Assembly: GCF_001431645.1 (NCBI RefSeq)
Contig: NZ_LLXU01000035.1
Span: forward strand, 1-64,000
Source: Stenotrophomonas panacihumi
GTDB lineage: Bacteria; Pseudomonadota; Gammaproteobacteria; Xanthomonadales; Xanthomonadaceae
Direction: 5' to 3'
Length of the DNA: 64,000 bases
The notes below the pieces were generated by a model that was not told the DNA's origin, did no database searches, and was given only the letters and a program-made list of their open reading frames with translations. A program made the position numbers and the translations under genes. Each line of letters opens with the position of its first letter. Positions within the stretch are counted from its first letter, which is position 1. Shown one piece after another: positions 9,265-19,725 of the stretch.

Positions 9265-9670
9265 TCCGGCTGTTTATTCTGTTACACTCGGCGGGCGAGA
9301 TAAGGGTTTGATTTCGTTGGAAGTCGCAGGGCCGAAAGCCCGGCTTCCGACGATTCCGGCACAGTGCGCGGCCACCGCCCCCGGGGCGGCCATGTTAGCG
9401 GCTCGCCGGCCTGCCCCGCCATCGCCGGGTACCTGGGTACCCGCGCTGAACATGCCCCGTGCGACGCCCCAGCCTGCTGGACGCGGCCGCCGGTTCCATA
9501 GCAACTAGAACGTAAAACACATAGAGAGCGCTCCCGCGGCCTGCCGTGGTGTCGTAGCGCTGGAAAGCCCAGCCATCCCCGCCCGCGCCCGGCGCGAGGG
9601 GGCGGCGAACCGATCCAGAGGCGAAACGCCATGGCGTTCCGCGCGGTAGCAGCGCGCGAGGAACGCAACA
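9265..9670 (+). promoter_or_regulatory. 406-nt leader of rne with stem-loops
   Basis: No gene is seen here. A weak -10-like TACACT (9283-9288) could start rne transcription. A hairpin at 9319-9348 has arms GGAAG and GGGC pairing with GCCC and CTTCC; a second at 9426-9443 has a 7-bp stem CGGGTAC/GTACCCG. In E. coli the long structured rne leader lets RNase E cut its own mRNA and limit its synthesis; the same role is inferred here from position, length and hairpins. Confidence 0.5.
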
Positions 9671-12600
9671 ATGAAGCGAATGCTGATCAACGCCACGCAG
9701 GCGGAAGAACTGCGCGTGGCGATCGTGGACGGCCAGACCCTGTACGACATCGACATCGAACAGCCGTCCAAGGAACAGAAGAAGTCCAACATCTACAAGG
9801 GCCGCATCACCCGGCTCGAGCCGTCGCTGGAAGCGGCCTTCGTCGACTACGGCGCCGAACGCCATGGCTTCCTGCCGCTGAAGGAAATCTCCCGCGATTA
9901 CTTCCAGGCCGGCGTGGACCACCACAAGGCCGGCCTGCGCGAACTGCTGCGCGAAGGCCAGGAGATCGTGGTGCAGGTCGACAAGGAAGAGCGTGGCAAC
10001 AAGGGCGCCGCCCTGACCACGTTCATTTCGCTGGCCGGCCGCTACATGGTGCTGATGCCGAACTCGCCGTCCGCCGGTGGCGTCTCGCGCCGCATCGAGG
10101 GCGAGGACCGCGCCGCGCTGAAGGACGCGCTGGACAAGCTCAACATCCCCGACGACATGGGCGTGATCATCCGCACCGCCGGCGTGGGCCGCGACGCGGA
10201 AGAGCTGCAGTGGGACCTGGACTACCTGCTGCAGACCTGGAAGGCCATCGCCGAGGCGGCGCTGACCAAGCCGGGCCCGTTCCTGATCTACCAGGAATCG
10301 CGGCTGATCATCCGTGCCCTGCGCGACTACCTGCGCGCGGACATCGGCGAGATCCTGGTCGACACCGACGAGCTCTACGCCGACGCGCGCGAGTTCATGC
10401 AGCAGGTGATGCCGCAGAGCCTGCGCAAGCTCAAGCACTACAAGGACGACATCCCGCTGTTCAACCGCTTCCAGATCGAATCGCAGATCGAAGGCGCGTA
10501 TGAGCGCAATGTCCGCCTGCCCTCCGGCGGTTCGATCGTGGTCGACCAGACCGAGGCGCTGACCGCCATCGACGTGAACTCCTCGCGCGCCACCAAGGGC
10601 AGCGACATCGAGGAGACCGCGTTCCAGACCAACCTGGAAGCGGCCGAGGAAGTGGCCCGCCAGCTGCGCCTGCGCGACCTGGGCGGCCTGGTGGTGATCG
10701 ACTTCATCGACATGTCCTCGTCCAAGCACCAGCGCGAGGTCGAGAACCGCCTGCAGAACGCGCTGAAGTACGACCGCGCGCGCGTCCAGCTCGGCCGCAT
10801 CTCGCGCTTCGGCCTGATGGAAATGAGCCGCCAGCGCCTGCGCCCGAGCCTGGGCGAGTCCAGCCAGATCGTCTGCCCGCGCTGCGATGGCCATGGCCGC
10901 ATGCGCAGCGTCGAATCGCTGTCGCTGTCGATCATCCGCGTTGCCGAAGAGCACGCGATGAAGGAGAACACCGGGCAGGTGCTGGTGCAGGCCCCGGTGG
11001 AGATCGCCAACTTCCTGCTCAACGAGAAGCGCTCGGCGCTGCGTGAGATCGAAACGCGCCATGACGCGCCGATCATCATCGTCGCCGACGAACAGCTGCA
11101 CACCCCGCACTACGAGGTCACGCGCCTGCGCGAGAACGAGCTGGGCGAGGAAAGCGGCAAGCCGAGCTACCAGCGCGGTACCCCGCGCAAGCTGCCGGTG
11201 CACGCGCTGACCAAGGCGCAGCTCAACATCCCGGCGATGCCGGCGGTGACTTCGATCAAGCCGAGCCAGCCGGCGCCGGTACGCGACGAACCCGTCGAGC
11301 CGGTCGCGGCCCCCGCTCCGGTGGCGGCCCCCGTGGCCGCGCCGGCAGCCACCGGCGTGGTCGGCTGGCTGAAGCGCATCTTCGGCACCGCCGAAGCCGC
11401 GCCGACCGCCGCACCGGCCCAGCGTCCGCGCCAGGGCCAGGGCGGTGACGGCAACCGCAACGGCGGCAACCGCAATGACCGGGGCGACCGCAATGCGCGT
11501 CGCGACGGCCGCGGCGGCAACCAGAACCGGGGTGGCGGCAACAAGGACGCGCGTCGCGAGGAGCGCCGCCAGGACGAACGCCGCCAGGGTGGCAACGGCC
11601 AGCCGCAGCAACAGCCGCAGCAGGGCCAGGCCAAGCAGCCGCAGCAGCAGCCGCAGGGTGGCCAGCAGAAGCAGAAGCAGCCCAAGCCGCAGAACGCCGG
11701 CCAGAACCCGAACGCCCAGCAGCAGCCGCAGCAGCCCAAGCAGGCCGCGCAGCAGCCGCAGCGTGCGCCGGCCCCGCAGCAGGACAAGCCCAAGCCCGCG
11801 CCGCGCGCCGAAGAGGCGGTGAACCCCGCCATCGTGCCGGCCGTCGCGGCCGCCGCGAGCGCGGTGACCGTGGCCACGCCGGCCCCGGTGGCCGCCGAGC
11901 CGGTTGTCGCGACGCCCAAGCCGTTCGAGGCGGCACCGGTCAACGAGGCGCCGTCCACCGACGTGCCGGTCGAAGCCGGCAGCGACGAGATCGGCGCCGA
12001 CGCCCCGGCCTCGGGTGAAGAAGGCACCGGCGAAGGCGGCAGCCGTCGTCGTCGTGGCCGTCGCGGTGGTCGTCGTCGTCGTCGCGGCGGTGCCGCCGGT
12101 GGCGAGAACGCCGAGGGCATGAATGACGCCGGCGAAGGCGACGAGCACGAGGGCGACAACGAGATCGACGCCGACCTGACCGAAGGCGCCGAGCCGGTGG
12201 AAGCCAGCCGCCAGCCGGAGTTCGAGTTCGACGACGAAGTCGCGCCCGCGCCGAAGCCGCGTCCGCAGGCCGATGCCAAGCCGGCGGCGGCTGCCACCGC
12301 GGCGGCAGCCGTGGTCGCCGCCCCGACGGTGGTCGATGCGCCGAAGGCCGATGCCGCGCCGGTGGTCATGCCGGTCGAGGCGATCGCCGCCCCGGCCCCG
12401 GCGGAAGTGCCGGCCCCGGTGGTCGAGACTCCGGCCGAGCCGAAGCCGTACATGCCGGTGCAGACGACCCTGCTCGACGTGCTGGCGCCGGTCGAAGCCG
12501 AGCCCGCCCCGAGCGCGCCGGCTCCGGTGGTGGAAGCGGCTCCGGTCGCTGCCGCGCCCCAGGCCGAGGCCGTCGTCGAAACGGCGCCGGTCGTCGTCGA

Positions 12601-12781
12601 GCCGACGCCTGCCCCGGTCGCGCCGGTCGAAGGTTCCACCGATGCCGCCGCGCAGGCCGCCACTGCGGAAGCTTCGACGGAAGCCGCCACGCCTGCCGAG
12701 CCGGCCGCCCCGGCGTCGGAAGCGGTGGAAGAAGATGTCGAGCAGGCACGCGAGGAAACCCCGCGCCCGCCGGCCGTCTGA
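9671..12781 (+). CDS. rne: ribonuclease E, 1036 aa
   Basis: This is the endonuclease that starts most mRNA decay and matures rRNA and tRNAs, scaffold of the degradosome. The N-terminal catalytic half is well preserved: S1 RNA-binding domain (residues about 35-125), 5'-sensor/RNase H region, DNase I-like site (VVIDFIDM with catalytic aspartates) and the zinc-link motif CPRCDGHG joining the dimer. From about residue 560 the protein becomes a disordered scaffold of Arg/Gly/Asn, poly-Gln/Pro and Ala/Pro/Val stretches, including [17 protein letters not shown] membrane-binding amphipathic helix is likely in [10 protein letters not shown] strong terminator follows. Confidence 0.97.
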   Translation: MKRMLINATQAEELRVAIVDGQTLYDIDIEQPSKEQKKSNIYKGRITRLEPSLEAAFVDYGAERHGFLPLKEISRDYFQAGVDHHKAGLRELLREGQEIVVQVDKEERGNKGAALTTFISLAGRYMVLMPNSPSAGGVSRRIEGEDRAALKDALDKLNIPDDMGVIIRTAGVGRDAEELQWDLDYLLQTWKAIAEAALTKPGPFLIYQESRLIIRALRDYLRADIGEILVDTDELYADAREFMQQVMPQSLRKLKHYKDDIPLFNRFQIESQIEGAYERNVRLPSGGSIVVDQTEALTAIDVNSSRATKGSDIEETAFQTNLEAAEEVARQLRLRDLGGLVVIDFIDMSSSKHQREVENRLQNALKYDRARVQLGRISRFGLMEMSRQRLRPSLGESSQIVCPRCDGHGRMRSVESLSLSIIRVAEEHAMKENTGQVLVQAPVEIANFLLNEKRSALREIETRHDAPIIIVADEQLHTPHYEVTRLRENELGEESGKPSYQRGTPRKLPVHALTKAQLNIPAMPAVTSIKPSQPAPVRDEPVEPVAAPAPVAAPVAAPAATGVVGWLKRIFGTAEAAPTAAPAQRPRQGQGGDGNRNGGNRNDRGDRNARRDGRGGNQNRGGGNKDARREERRQDERRQGGNGQPQQQPQQGQAKQPQQQPQGGQQKQKQPKPQNAGQNPNAQQQPQQPKQAAQQPQRAPAPQQDKPKPAPRAEEAVNPAIVPAVAAAASAVTVATPAPVAAEPVVATPKPFEAAPVNEAPSTDVPVEAGSDEIGADAPASGEEGTGEGGSRRRRGRRGGRRRRRGGAAGGENAEGMNDAGEGDEHEGDNEIDADLTEGAEPVEASRQPEFEFDDEVAPAPKPRPQADAKPAAAATAAAAVVAAPTVVDAPKADAAPVVMPVEAIAAPAPAEVPAPVVETPAEPKPYMPVQTTLLDVLAPVEAEPAPSAPAPVVEAAPVAAAPQAEAVVETAPVVVEPTPAPVAPVEGSTDAAAQAATAEASTEAATPAEPAAPASEAVEEDVEQAREETPRPPAV

Positions 12782-12799
12782 TTCGGCACCGTGCAGTTG

Positions 12800-12833
12800 A
12801 AAAAGAAAGCGGCCTTCGGGCCGCTTTCTTTTT
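12800..12833 (+). terminator. rho-independent terminator of rne
   Basis: A stem of about 13 bp built from AAAGAAAGCGGCC, a TTCG tetraloop and the matching arm runs into a T-tract. It lies 19 bases after the rne stop. Confidence 0.9.
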
Positions 12834-12878
12834 GGATGAGGTTTGACGGAATGCGCGGCCCGGCCGCGCGCGAAACCT

Positions 12879-13526
12879 TCAGACCGTGCGCGTGGGATCC
12901 AGCAAGCCGTACTGGTTGGCCAGGCGCGCGAGCGCGATGCTGTCCTGGATGCCAATCTTCTCGAACAGCCGCGCCTTGTGCGTGTTGATGGTCTTGGCGC
13001 TCAAGCTGAGGCGCTTGGCGATGTCTTCCTGGCGCAGGCCCTGCGTGAGCAGCAGCGCGACTTCCAGTTCGCGCGGCGACAGCAGGTCGAACGGCGAGGC
13101 GCCGCCTTCCAGGTTCGACAGCGCCATGTTCTGCGCGATGCTCGTGCCCAGGTAGCGGCGACCCAGCGCCACTTCGCGGATCGCGCGCAGCAGCTCGTGC
13201 GCGTCCCCGCCCTTGCCGACGTAACCGGATGCGCCCGCTTCGAGCAGACGCTTGGGCAGCGGCCCGTCTTCCAGCACCGACACGATGATCACCCGCGTGC
13301 CGTGGTCGCCCTTGACGATGCGCTCGGTGATCTCCAGCCCACTGACGCCAGGCAGGTGCAGGTCGCACAGCACGATGTCCGGACGCAGCTGGCGGATGAG
13401 CGGCAGCGCGGCCTCGCCGCTGTCGGCTTCGCCCACGACCTCGATGTCCACCTCTTTGGACAGGATCATCTTCATGCCGGTTCGCACCAGCGCATGGTCG
13501 TCGACCAGAAAAACCTTGATGGTCAT
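12879..13526 (-). CDS. LuxR-type response regulator, GacA/UvrY-like, 215 aa
   Basis: The receiver domain (residues 1-120) has the acidic pocket (VDDH), the phospho-acceptor aspartate in VLCDLHLPG and the conserved lysine in GYVGKG. A LuxR/NarL-type helix-turn-helix follows (LSPRELEVALLLTQGLRQEDIA). The order and sequence resemble GacA/UvrY/SirA, which switch on Csr-type small RNAs. No sensor kinase is adjacent, as is usual for GacA. ATG 13526 is chosen because it begins directly with the receiver; the frame stays open for 28 more codons upstream without receiver-like sequence. Confidence 0.85.
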   Translation of the reverse strand: MTIKVFLVDDHALVRTGMKMILSKEVDIEVVGEADSGEAALPLIRQLRPDIVLCDLHLPGVSGLEITERIVKGDHGTRVIIVSVLEDGPLPKRLLEAGASGYVGKGGDAHELLRAIREVALGRRYLGTSIAQNMALSNLEGGASPFDLLSPRELEVALLLTQGLRQEDIAKRLSLSAKTINTHKARLFEKIGIQDSIALARLANQYGLLDPTRTV

Positions 13527-13749
13527 CCCTGCGTCATTCCCGCTGTAAGCCAACAATTCAGCGTAGACCCCTCGATGGGGCCTAGCAAGCTGAAACCCAG
13601 TGTGGTGCATTGGCGGGCCGTGGGGAAGCCATCCACTGCGGCGGGCCCGTGAACCGGAACGCCCGCCACATCTCCATCATTTCATGCTGTCCGGGCTGGC
13701 GCGCTCAGGAATAGCCCGGTAGGGGGATCGGACTAGGCCGCGATCTGGC

Positions 13750-14496
13750 TCAGGCAGCCGCGTCGTCGTGCAGCGGTTGCAGCTGCGGGTCCAGCGCCAC
13801 GCGCTCGTCGAAGACGAAGCAGCGGCCGTCGTAGCCCTCGCCGCCCACCGCCTCGAAGTAGCCCAGGATGCCGCCATCGAGCTGCAGCACGTTGTCCATG
13901 CCATCCGACTGCATCCACAGCGTGGCCTTCTCGCAGCGGATGCCGCCGGTGCAGAAGCTCACCACGGTGGCGTCGGCGAGCGCGGCGCGATGCGGCGACA
14001 GCGCGTCGGGCAATTCGGTGAAGCGGGTGATCGGCAAGGTCAGCGCGCCGGCGAAGGTGCCGTAGGCCACTTCCTGTTCGTTGCGCGTGTCCAGCATCAC
14101 CACGCGGCGGCCCTGGTCGTCGTGGCCATCGCGCAGCCACTGCCGCAACACGGCCGGGGCCACCGTGGGCGCACGCGGGGCGTCCAGCGGCGAGGCGTCT
14201 TCGCGGCGGAAGCTGATGATCTCGGCCTTCTGCTTCACCTTGAGCCGCGCGAACGGCATCGCCTGGCTGTGGCTGTACTTGATGTGCAGCGACTGCAGGC
14301 GCGCGTCGGCACGCAGCCAGGCATAGAACGCCTCGATGTCCGCCGCCTGCCCGGCCAGGAACAGGTTGATGCCCTCCCCCGCCACCAGCACGCTGCCCTT
14401 CAGGGCCAGCGCCTGCGCGCGCTCGTGCACGGCCTCGGCCAGGGCGGCCGGGTCGGCGATCTCGACGAAGTGGTAGGCGGCGGTGTTGACGATCAT
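13750..14496 (-). CDS. trhO: tRNA uridine(34) hydroxylase TrhO (rhodanese family), 248 aa
   Basis: TrhO (formerly YceA) makes 5-hydroxyuridine at the wobble position of tRNAs using oxygen. The protein has the N-terminal YceA domain and a C-terminal rhodanese domain with the active-site loop FCTGGIRCEKA, containing the essential cysteine. The length is shorter than E. coli TrhO (350 aa) because the C-terminal extension is absent, a common short form. The 223-base stretch between it and the response regulator shows no gene. Confidence 0.88.
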   Translation of the reverse strand: MIVNTAAYHFVEIADPAALAEAVHERAQALALKGSVLVAGEGINLFLAGQAADIEAFYAWLRADARLQSLHIKYSHSQAMPFARLKVKQKAEIISFRREDASPLDAPRAPTVAPAVLRQWLRDGHDDQGRRVVMLDTRNEQEVAYGTFAGALTLPITRFTELPDALSPHRAALADATVVSFCTGGIRCEKATLWMQSDGMDNVLQLDGGILGYFEAVGGEGYDGRCFVFDERVALDPQLQPLHDDAAA

Positions 14497-14532
14497 CGCG
14501 TCATTCTACCCGCTGCCACGGGCCGGCCCGGT

Positions 14533-14898
14533 TCAGCGCGACAGCAGCAGGAACGGCAACAGCACCAGCGCGGCCACCGCCACCATGCCCAGCAGGGTGA
14601 CGATCACGAACAGCGGCCGCGTGCGCAGCAGCGAGCCGAAGGTCTCGCCGCTGCCGTCGGCCAGTTCGGCGGCGCGGCGTGCGCGCGCGGTCTCGCCGCG
14701 CCGTTGCTGGTAGGCATCCAGCAGCGCCTTCACGCGCGGATGTTCGGCGCCGTCGCGCAGCCAGATGCCACCGGCGGAAATGCCCCACAGGCTCGGACGG
14801 GTCTCGTAGTAGTCGACCTTCGCCTCGTCCAGCAGGGCACGCACCTCGTCGGCTTCATCGTCGGGAACGTTGCGCAGGTTGAGCAGCAGCTTGGCCAT
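14533..14898 (-). CDS. small membrane protein of DUF6164 type, 121 aa
   Basis: A soluble N-terminal half (MAKLLLNLRNVPDDEADEVR, a DUF2007/DUF6164-like fold with a GISAGGIWL motif) is followed by a C-terminal membrane helix (PLFVIVTLLGMVAVAALVLL). Such proteins are common in xanthomonads and have no known role. ATG 14898 is used because the conserved start begins there. The gene is divergent from the FKBP isomerase with 58 bases between them. Confidence 0.65.
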   Translation of the reverse strand: MAKLLLNLRNVPDDEADEVRALLDEAKVDYYETRPSLWGISAGGIWLRDGAEHPRVKALLDAYQQRRGETARARRAAELADGSGETFGSLLRTRPLFVIVTLLGMVAVAALVLLPFLLLSR

Positions 14899-14956
14899 GC
14901 GCGAATGATACCGGGCGGGCGATGCGATAATCGGTGTTTTCCCCCGATACGCCACC

Positions 14957-15397
14957 ATGTCCCTGCCGCGCACCTGCCTGCTGTTCCTGCTCGCCCTGGC
15001 CCCGGCCGCCTGCACCCCGCCCGGCCCGCCGCCAGGGGGCACGATTGCCGCGTTCCAGGCGCTGGACACGCAGCCGGGCACCGGCGCGCTTGCGCAGGCG
15101 GGCGATCGCGTCAGCGTGCACTACACCGGCTGGCTGTACGACGAGCGCAAGGCGGACAAGCACGGGCCGAAGTTCGACAGCTCGCTGGACCGCGCCGAGC
15201 CCTTCACCTTCGCGCTCGGCGCCGGACAGGTCATCCGCGGCTGGGACGAAGGCGTGGCCGGCATGCGCGAAGGCGGCCACCGCACGCTGATGATCCCGCC
15301 CGACTACGGCTACGGCGACCGAGGCGCCGGCAGCGTGATCCCGCCGGGCGCCTCGCTGGTGTTCGAGGTCGAACTGCTGAAGGTGCAGCCGAAGTGA
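14957..15397 (+). CDS. FKBP-type peptidyl-prolyl isomerase lipoprotein, 146 aa
   Basis: The protein has a signal sequence with a lipobox-like APAACTPP, then a single FKBP domain with the usual elements [32 protein letters not shown] and [13 protein letters not shown]. It catalyses cis-trans proline isomerisation in the periplasm. The last codons overlap the GTG start of the next gene, which suggests translational coupling, though the two functions are not obviously linked. Confidence 0.92.
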   Translation: MSLPRTCLLFLLALAPAACTPPGPPPGGTIAAFQALDTQPGTGALAQAGDRVSVHYTGWLYDERKADKHGPKFDSSLDRAEPFTFALGAGQVIRGWDEGVAGMREGGHRTLMIPPDYGYGDRGAGSVIPPGASLVFEVELLKVQPK

Positions 15398-16623
15398 GCG
15401 CGCCGCGCCTGGCGGTGATCGGCGGCGGACCGGCCGGCCTGATGGCCGCCGAGGTCGCCTGCCGCGCCGGCGTGTCGGTGGACGTGTACGAGGCCAAGGG
15501 CTCGGTCGGTCGCAAGTTCCTCATTGCCGGCAAGGGCGGGCTCAACCTCACCCATTCCGATCCGTTCGAGGTCTTCGTCTCGCGCTACCGCGAACGCGCC
15601 GACGCCGTCGCCGGCTGGCTGCGCGATTTCGACGCCGACGCCCTGCGCGAGTGGGCACGCGCGCAGGGCGTGGACACCTACGTGGGCACCTCCGGCCGCG
15701 TGTTCCCGCTGGACCGCAAGGCCGCGCCGCTGTTGCGCGGCTGGGTGCGCCGGCTGAAGGAAGAAGGCGTGCGCTTCCACGTACAACACCGCTGGCTCGG
15801 CTGGGACGGCGATGCACTGCGCTTCGCCACGCCCGACGGCGAGCAGCACGTGCAGGCCGACGCCACCGTGCTGGCGATGGGCGGCGGCAGCTGGCCCGAA
15901 CTCGGCTCCGACGGTGCGTGGGTCGCGCCGCTGGCCGCGCGCGGCGTGGACGTCGCGCCGCTGCAACCGGCCAACTGCGGTTTCGACGTGGCCTGGACGC
16001 CCTACTTCGCCGAACGCCACGCCGGCGCGCCGCTCAAGCCGGTGGTCGCACACTGGACCGACGTGCACGGCCACGCCCACGCGATGCAAGGCGAATGCGT
16101 GGCCAGCGCCAACGGCATCGAGGGCAGCCTGGTGTATGCGATGTCGGCCGACCTGCGCGATCAGATCACCCGCGAGGGCGAAGCCACGCTGTACCTGGAC
16201 CTGGTGCCCGGCCGCGACGAGGACCGCCTGCGCAGTGAGCTGGCGCGCCCGCGCAACGGCCGCAGCCTCAGCGAACACCTGCGCCGCCAGGCCGGCGTGA
16301 GTGGCGTCAAGGCCGCGCTGCTGCACGAAGTGCTTGGCAAGACGATCACCGCCGATGCCGCCACGCTGGCCGCCACGCTCAAGCGGCTGCCGCTGAAACT
16401 GCTGCGCCCGCGCCCCATCGACGAGGCGATCAGCAGCGCGGGCGGCGTGCGCCTGGAAGCGCTCGACGACCATCTGATGCTGCGCGAACTACCCGGCGTG
16501 TTCTGCGCCGGCGAAATGCTCGACTGGGAAGCCCCGACCGGCGGCTACCTGCTCACCGCCTGCTTCGCCAGTGGCCTGCGCGCCGGGCGCGGCGCGGTCG
16601 ATTGGCTGCGCGCCCGCGCCTGA
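15394..16623 (+). CDS. FAD-dependent oxidoreductase of the BaiN/HI0933 (YhiN) family, 409 aa
   Basis: The N-terminus is a dinucleotide-binding Rossmann motif ([19 protein letters not shown]), followed by family motifs [38 protein letters not shown] and the C-terminal [18 protein letters not shown]. These identify the HI0933-like flavoprotein family, soluble enzymes with mostly unknown substrates. Translation starts at GTG 15394, sharing a GTGA overlap with the FKBP stop. Length is normal for the family (about 400 aa). Confidence 0.88.
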   Translation: MSAPRLAVIGGGPAGLMAAEVACRAGVSVDVYEAKGSVGRKFLIAGKGGLNLTHSDPFEVFVSRYRERADAVAGWLRDFDADALREWARAQGVDTYVGTSGRVFPLDRKAAPLLRGWVRRLKEEGVRFHVQHRWLGWDGDALRFATPDGEQHVQADATVLAMGGGSWPELGSDGAWVAPLAARGVDVAPLQPANCGFDVAWTPYFAERHAGAPLKPVVAHWTDVHGHAHAMQGECVASANGIEGSLVYAMSADLRDQITREGEATLYLDLVPGRDEDRLRSELARPRNGRSLSEHLRRQAGVSGVKAALLHEVLGKTITADAATLAATLKRLPLKLLRPRPIDEAISSAGGVRLEALDDHLMLRELPGVFCAGEMLDWEAPTGGYLLTACFASGLRAGRGAVDWLRARA

Positions 16624-16635
16624 GCGCGCGGGCTT

Positions 16636-18258
16636 TCAGCGTGATTTGCTGTCGCGCAGCGCCTTGATGCGCGCCGGCGGCTGGAACGAATCGGCACGCG
16701 CGTCGGCCCAGAAATCGTGGAAGACCGCATGGTCGGGCACCTGCCGCAGCAGCTCGCCCGGTTCCAGGTAGCGAAACAGCGAGGCCAGCGAACGGATCTC
16801 CACCGCCGACACGCGGCGCAGGATGTGCTCGGGGCCCAGCTGCGAGGGATCATTGAGGCCCGCCGCGGCCAGCAGCTCGCGCAACGCGCGCAGCGTGTTC
16901 TCGTGATAGTGGTGCACGCGCGTGGCCTTGTCGGCCAGGTCCAGGTGCTTCCAGCGACGCGGGTCCTGCGTGGCCACGCCGGTGGGGCAGCGGTCGGTGT
17001 GGCAGCTCAGCGACTGGATGCAGCCCAGCGCGAACATGTAGCCACGCCCGGCGTTGCACCAGTCCGCGCCCATCGCGATGGTCTTGGCGATCTCGAAGGC
17101 GCTGGTGATCTTGCCGGCCGCGCCGAGCTTGATGCGATCGCGCAGGTCCAGGCCCACGAGGGTGTTGTGCACCAGCCGCAGCGCCTCGTGCATCGGCACG
17201 CCCACGTGGTCGACGAACTCCGCCGGCGCCGCGCCCGTGCCGCCCTCGGCGCCATCGACGACGATGAAATCCGGCAGCAGCCCGGTTTCCTGCATCGCCT
17301 TGGCGATGCCGAACCATTCCCACGGATGGCCCAGCGCCAGCTTGAAGCCGGTCGGCTTGCCGCCGGACAACTCGCGCAGGCGGGCCACGAACTGCAGCAG
17401 TTCGATCGGCGTGGAAAACGCCGAATGCGCGGCCGGCGACACGCAGTCGATGCCCATCGGCACGCCGCGCGTGGCGGCGATCTCGGCGCTCACCTTCGCC
17501 GCGGGCAGCACGCCGCCGTGGCCAGGCTTGGCACCCTGCGAGAGCTTCACCTCGATCATCTTGACCTGCGGGTCGGCGGCATTGGCGGCGAAACGCTCGG
17601 GGTCGAAACGCCCGGCGTCATCGCGGCAACCGAAGTAGCCGGACCCGATCTCCCACACCAGGTCGCCGCCGCGTTCGCGGTGGTAAGGCGAGATCGAGCC
17701 CTCGCCGGTGTCGTGGTAGAAGTTGCCGCGCCGCGCGCCTTCGTTGAGCGCGCGGATCGCGTTGGCCGACAACGCGCCGAAGCTCATCGCCGAGATGTTG
17801 AACACGCTGGCCGAATACGGCTGGCGGCTCTGCGCGCCGATGAGCACGCGGAAATCGTGCGAATCGATCTTCGCCGGCGCCACCGAGTGGTTGATCCACT
17901 CGTAGTCCACGCGGTACGTGCTGTGCAGCGTGCCGAACGGCACCACGTCCATCTGGTTCTTGGCGCGCTGGTACACCAGCGCCCGCTGCTGGCGCGAGAA
18001 CGGCACCTCGTCCAGGTCGCTCTGCACGAAATACTGGCGAATCTCCGGGCCGATCGATTCCAGCCCGAAACGGAAATGCGCCAGCACCGGGTAATTGCGC
18101 CGCAGCGTGCTGCGCGCCTGCAGCATGTCCCACACGCCGATCACGCACAGCACCGCGAAGATCACCACGCCCCAGTCCCAGGCGATCCAGTAGCGCGCCA
18201 GCGCCACGGACACGACCAGCATCAACAGGCAGAACGCGAAGGCCAGGTAGCGGTACAT
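16636..18258 (-). CDS. FMN-binding glutamate synthase-like protein, membrane anchored, 540 aa
   Basis: Two hydrophobic N-terminal segments (residues about 3-45) precede a glutamate synthase domain 2-like barrel. Hallmarks are MSFGALSANAI, KPGHGGVLPAAKVS, VVDGAEGGTGAAP for FMN binding, and the Fe-S cysteines in LSCHTDRCPTGVAT. It lacks the glutamine amidotransferase domain of GltB, so it is a stand-alone member of this family rather than a glutamate synthase subunit; its substrate is unknown. It faces the flavoprotein convergently. Confidence 0.85.
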   Translation of the reverse strand: MYRYLAFAFCLLMLVVSVALARYWIAWDWGVVIFAVLCVIGVWDMLQARSTLRRNYPVLAHFRFGLESIGPEIRQYFVQSDLDEVPFSRQQRALVYQRAKNQMDVVPFGTLHSTYRVDYEWINHSVAPAKIDSHDFRVLIGAQSRQPYSASVFNISAMSFGALSANAIRALNEGARRGNFYHDTGEGSISPYHRERGGDLVWEIGSGYFGCRDDAGRFDPERFAANAADPQVKMIEVKLSQGAKPGHGGVLPAAKVSAEIAATRGVPMGIDCVSPAAHSAFSTPIELLQFVARLRELSGGKPTGFKLALGHPWEWFGIAKAMQETGLLPDFIVVDGAEGGTGAAPAEFVDHVGVPMHEALRLVHNTLVGLDLRDRIKLGAAGKITSAFEIAKTIAMGADWCNAGRGYMFALGCIQSLSCHTDRCPTGVATQDPRRWKHLDLADKATRVHHYHENTLRALRELLAAAGLNDPSQLGPEHILRRVSAVEIRSLASLFRYLEPGELLRQVPDHAVFHDFWADARADSFQPPARIKALRDSKSR

Positions 18259-18297
18259 CGGTGCCTCTCTCGGGAAAGTGCGGCCGCTGGCCGAAGG

Positions 18298-19590
18298 CTA
18301 GAGCCGGTCGGTGACGGCCTCGCGGGGCCACGCCGACTTGACGTCGTACACCACGGCCTGCGGACGGCCGAGCGCGGCGATGTCGGCGGCACTGTACCCC
18401 CGGTACTGCGCATGCGCGACCGCCAGCACCACGGCATCGTACTGGCCTGCCTGCGGCGCATCGCACAGGGTGATGCCGCCGTGTTCGCGCGCTTCGCGCG
18501 GGTCGGCCCAAGGGTCGCAGGCATCGACCTGCGCGCCGAGCGCCTGCAGCCCGCGCACCAGTTCCAGTGCGCGGCTGTTGCGCAGGTCCGGGCAGTTTTC
18601 CTTGAACGTCACGCCCAGCACCAGCACGCGCGCACCGGCGATGGGCCGGCCCTGCGCACCGAGCAACGCGGCCACGCGCGAGGACACGTGCTGTTCGACG
18701 CGGTTGTTCACCTGCCGCGCGGTGTGGATCAAATCCGGGTGGTAGCCCACGCTCTCGGACTTGTGCAGCAGGTAATACGGATCCACGCCGATGCAGTGCC
18801 CGCCTACCAGCCCGGGCCGGAACGGCAGGAAATTCCACTTGGTGCCAGCCGCTTCGAGCACGTCCAGCGTGTCGATGCCGAGCCGGTCGAAGATCAATGC
18901 CAGTTCGTTGACCAGCGCGATGTTGACGTCGCGCTGGATGTTCTCCACCACCTTGGCCGCCTCGGCCACGCGAATGGACGGCGCGCGCCAGGTGCCGGCG
19001 GTGATGATGCCGCGGTACAGCGCATCCACGACCTCGGCGGTTTCCGGGGTGGAGCCGGCGGTGACCTTGCGGATATCCGGCAGGCGGCGCTGGCGGTCGC
19101 CCGGGTTGATCCGCTCCGGGCTGTAGCCGCAGTGGAAATCCTGGTTGAAGCGCAGGCCCGAGCCCTGCTCCAGCAACGGCACGCAGACTTCCTCGGTGGT
19201 GCCGGGGTAGACGGTGGATTCGTAGATCACCAGGTCGCCGGGCTTGAGCGCGGCGGCGATCAGCGCGGTGGCCGAACGCAGCGGGCCGAGGTCGGGCTGC
19301 TCGGCCTCGTCGATGGGCGTGGGCACGGTGACGATGAACACCTGCGCGCTGGCCAGGTCGGCCGGCGCGTCGCTGTAGTGCAGCCGGGTGGCCTGGGCGA
19401 GTTCCTCGGCCGGCACTTCCAGCGTGCTGTCCTCGCCCGTCCGCAGCCGCGCGATGCGCTGCGCGTCGATATCGAAGCCGAGCGTGTCGCGGTGGCTGCC
19501 GAACGCCACCGCGAGCGGCAGGCCGACGTATCCCAGGCCGATGATGGCGATGCGCGCGGTGGCGGGATCAGGCAGGGCGGCAGCGGGCAT
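18298..19590 (-). CDS. nucleotide-sugar dehydrogenase, TviB/WbpO-like, 430 aa
   Basis: This is an NAD-dependent UDP-sugar 6-dehydrogenase producing a uronic acid for surface polysaccharides. It shows the Rossmann motif IIGLGYVGLPLAVAF, the NAD-domain motifs VTVPTPID and VYPGTTEEV, the catalytic region RPGLVGGHCIGVDPYYL with the active cysteine, and the C-terminal UDP-binding domain (VTFKENCPDLRNS). Sequence around the active site resembles Vi antigen TviB and WbpO, which act on UDP-GlcNAc or UDP-GalNAc. No other polysaccharide genes are in view. ATG 19590 is used because it precedes the Rossmann fold by the usual short lead. Confidence 0.88.
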   Translation of the reverse strand: MPAAALPDPATARIAIIGLGYVGLPLAVAFGSHRDTLGFDIDAQRIARLRTGEDSTLEVPAEELAQATRLHYSDAPADLASAQVFIVTVPTPIDEAEQPDLGPLRSATALIAAALKPGDLVIYESTVYPGTTEEVCVPLLEQGSGLRFNQDFHCGYSPERINPGDRQRRLPDIRKVTAGSTPETAEVVDALYRGIITAGTWRAPSIRVAEAAKVVENIQRDVNIALVNELALIFDRLGIDTLDVLEAAGTKWNFLPFRPGLVGGHCIGVDPYYLLHKSESVGYHPDLIHTARQVNNRVEQHVSSRVAALLGAQGRPIAGARVLVLGVTFKENCPDLRNSRALELVRGLQALGAQVDACDPWADPREAREHGGITLCDAPQAGQYDAVVLAVAHAQYRGYSAADIAALGRPQAVVYDVKSAWPREAVTDRL

Positions 19591-19725
19591 GCGGTTCCTT
19601 TCGGCGAGCGGGCGCGCCAGGCGCAGGCGGCGCGCGGCCGGCAGCATAACCCAGCGCCCGTGATTCACAAGCTGCGCGCGATCAGGCACGCTATCGTGCC
19701 GGTTCGCACCGGCAGGCAACACCAC

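Noticed and set aside
9395-12955. 1186-codon minus-strand frame opposite rne
   Set aside because: Low-complexity shadow of rne; no domain, and rne is unmistakable on the other strand.
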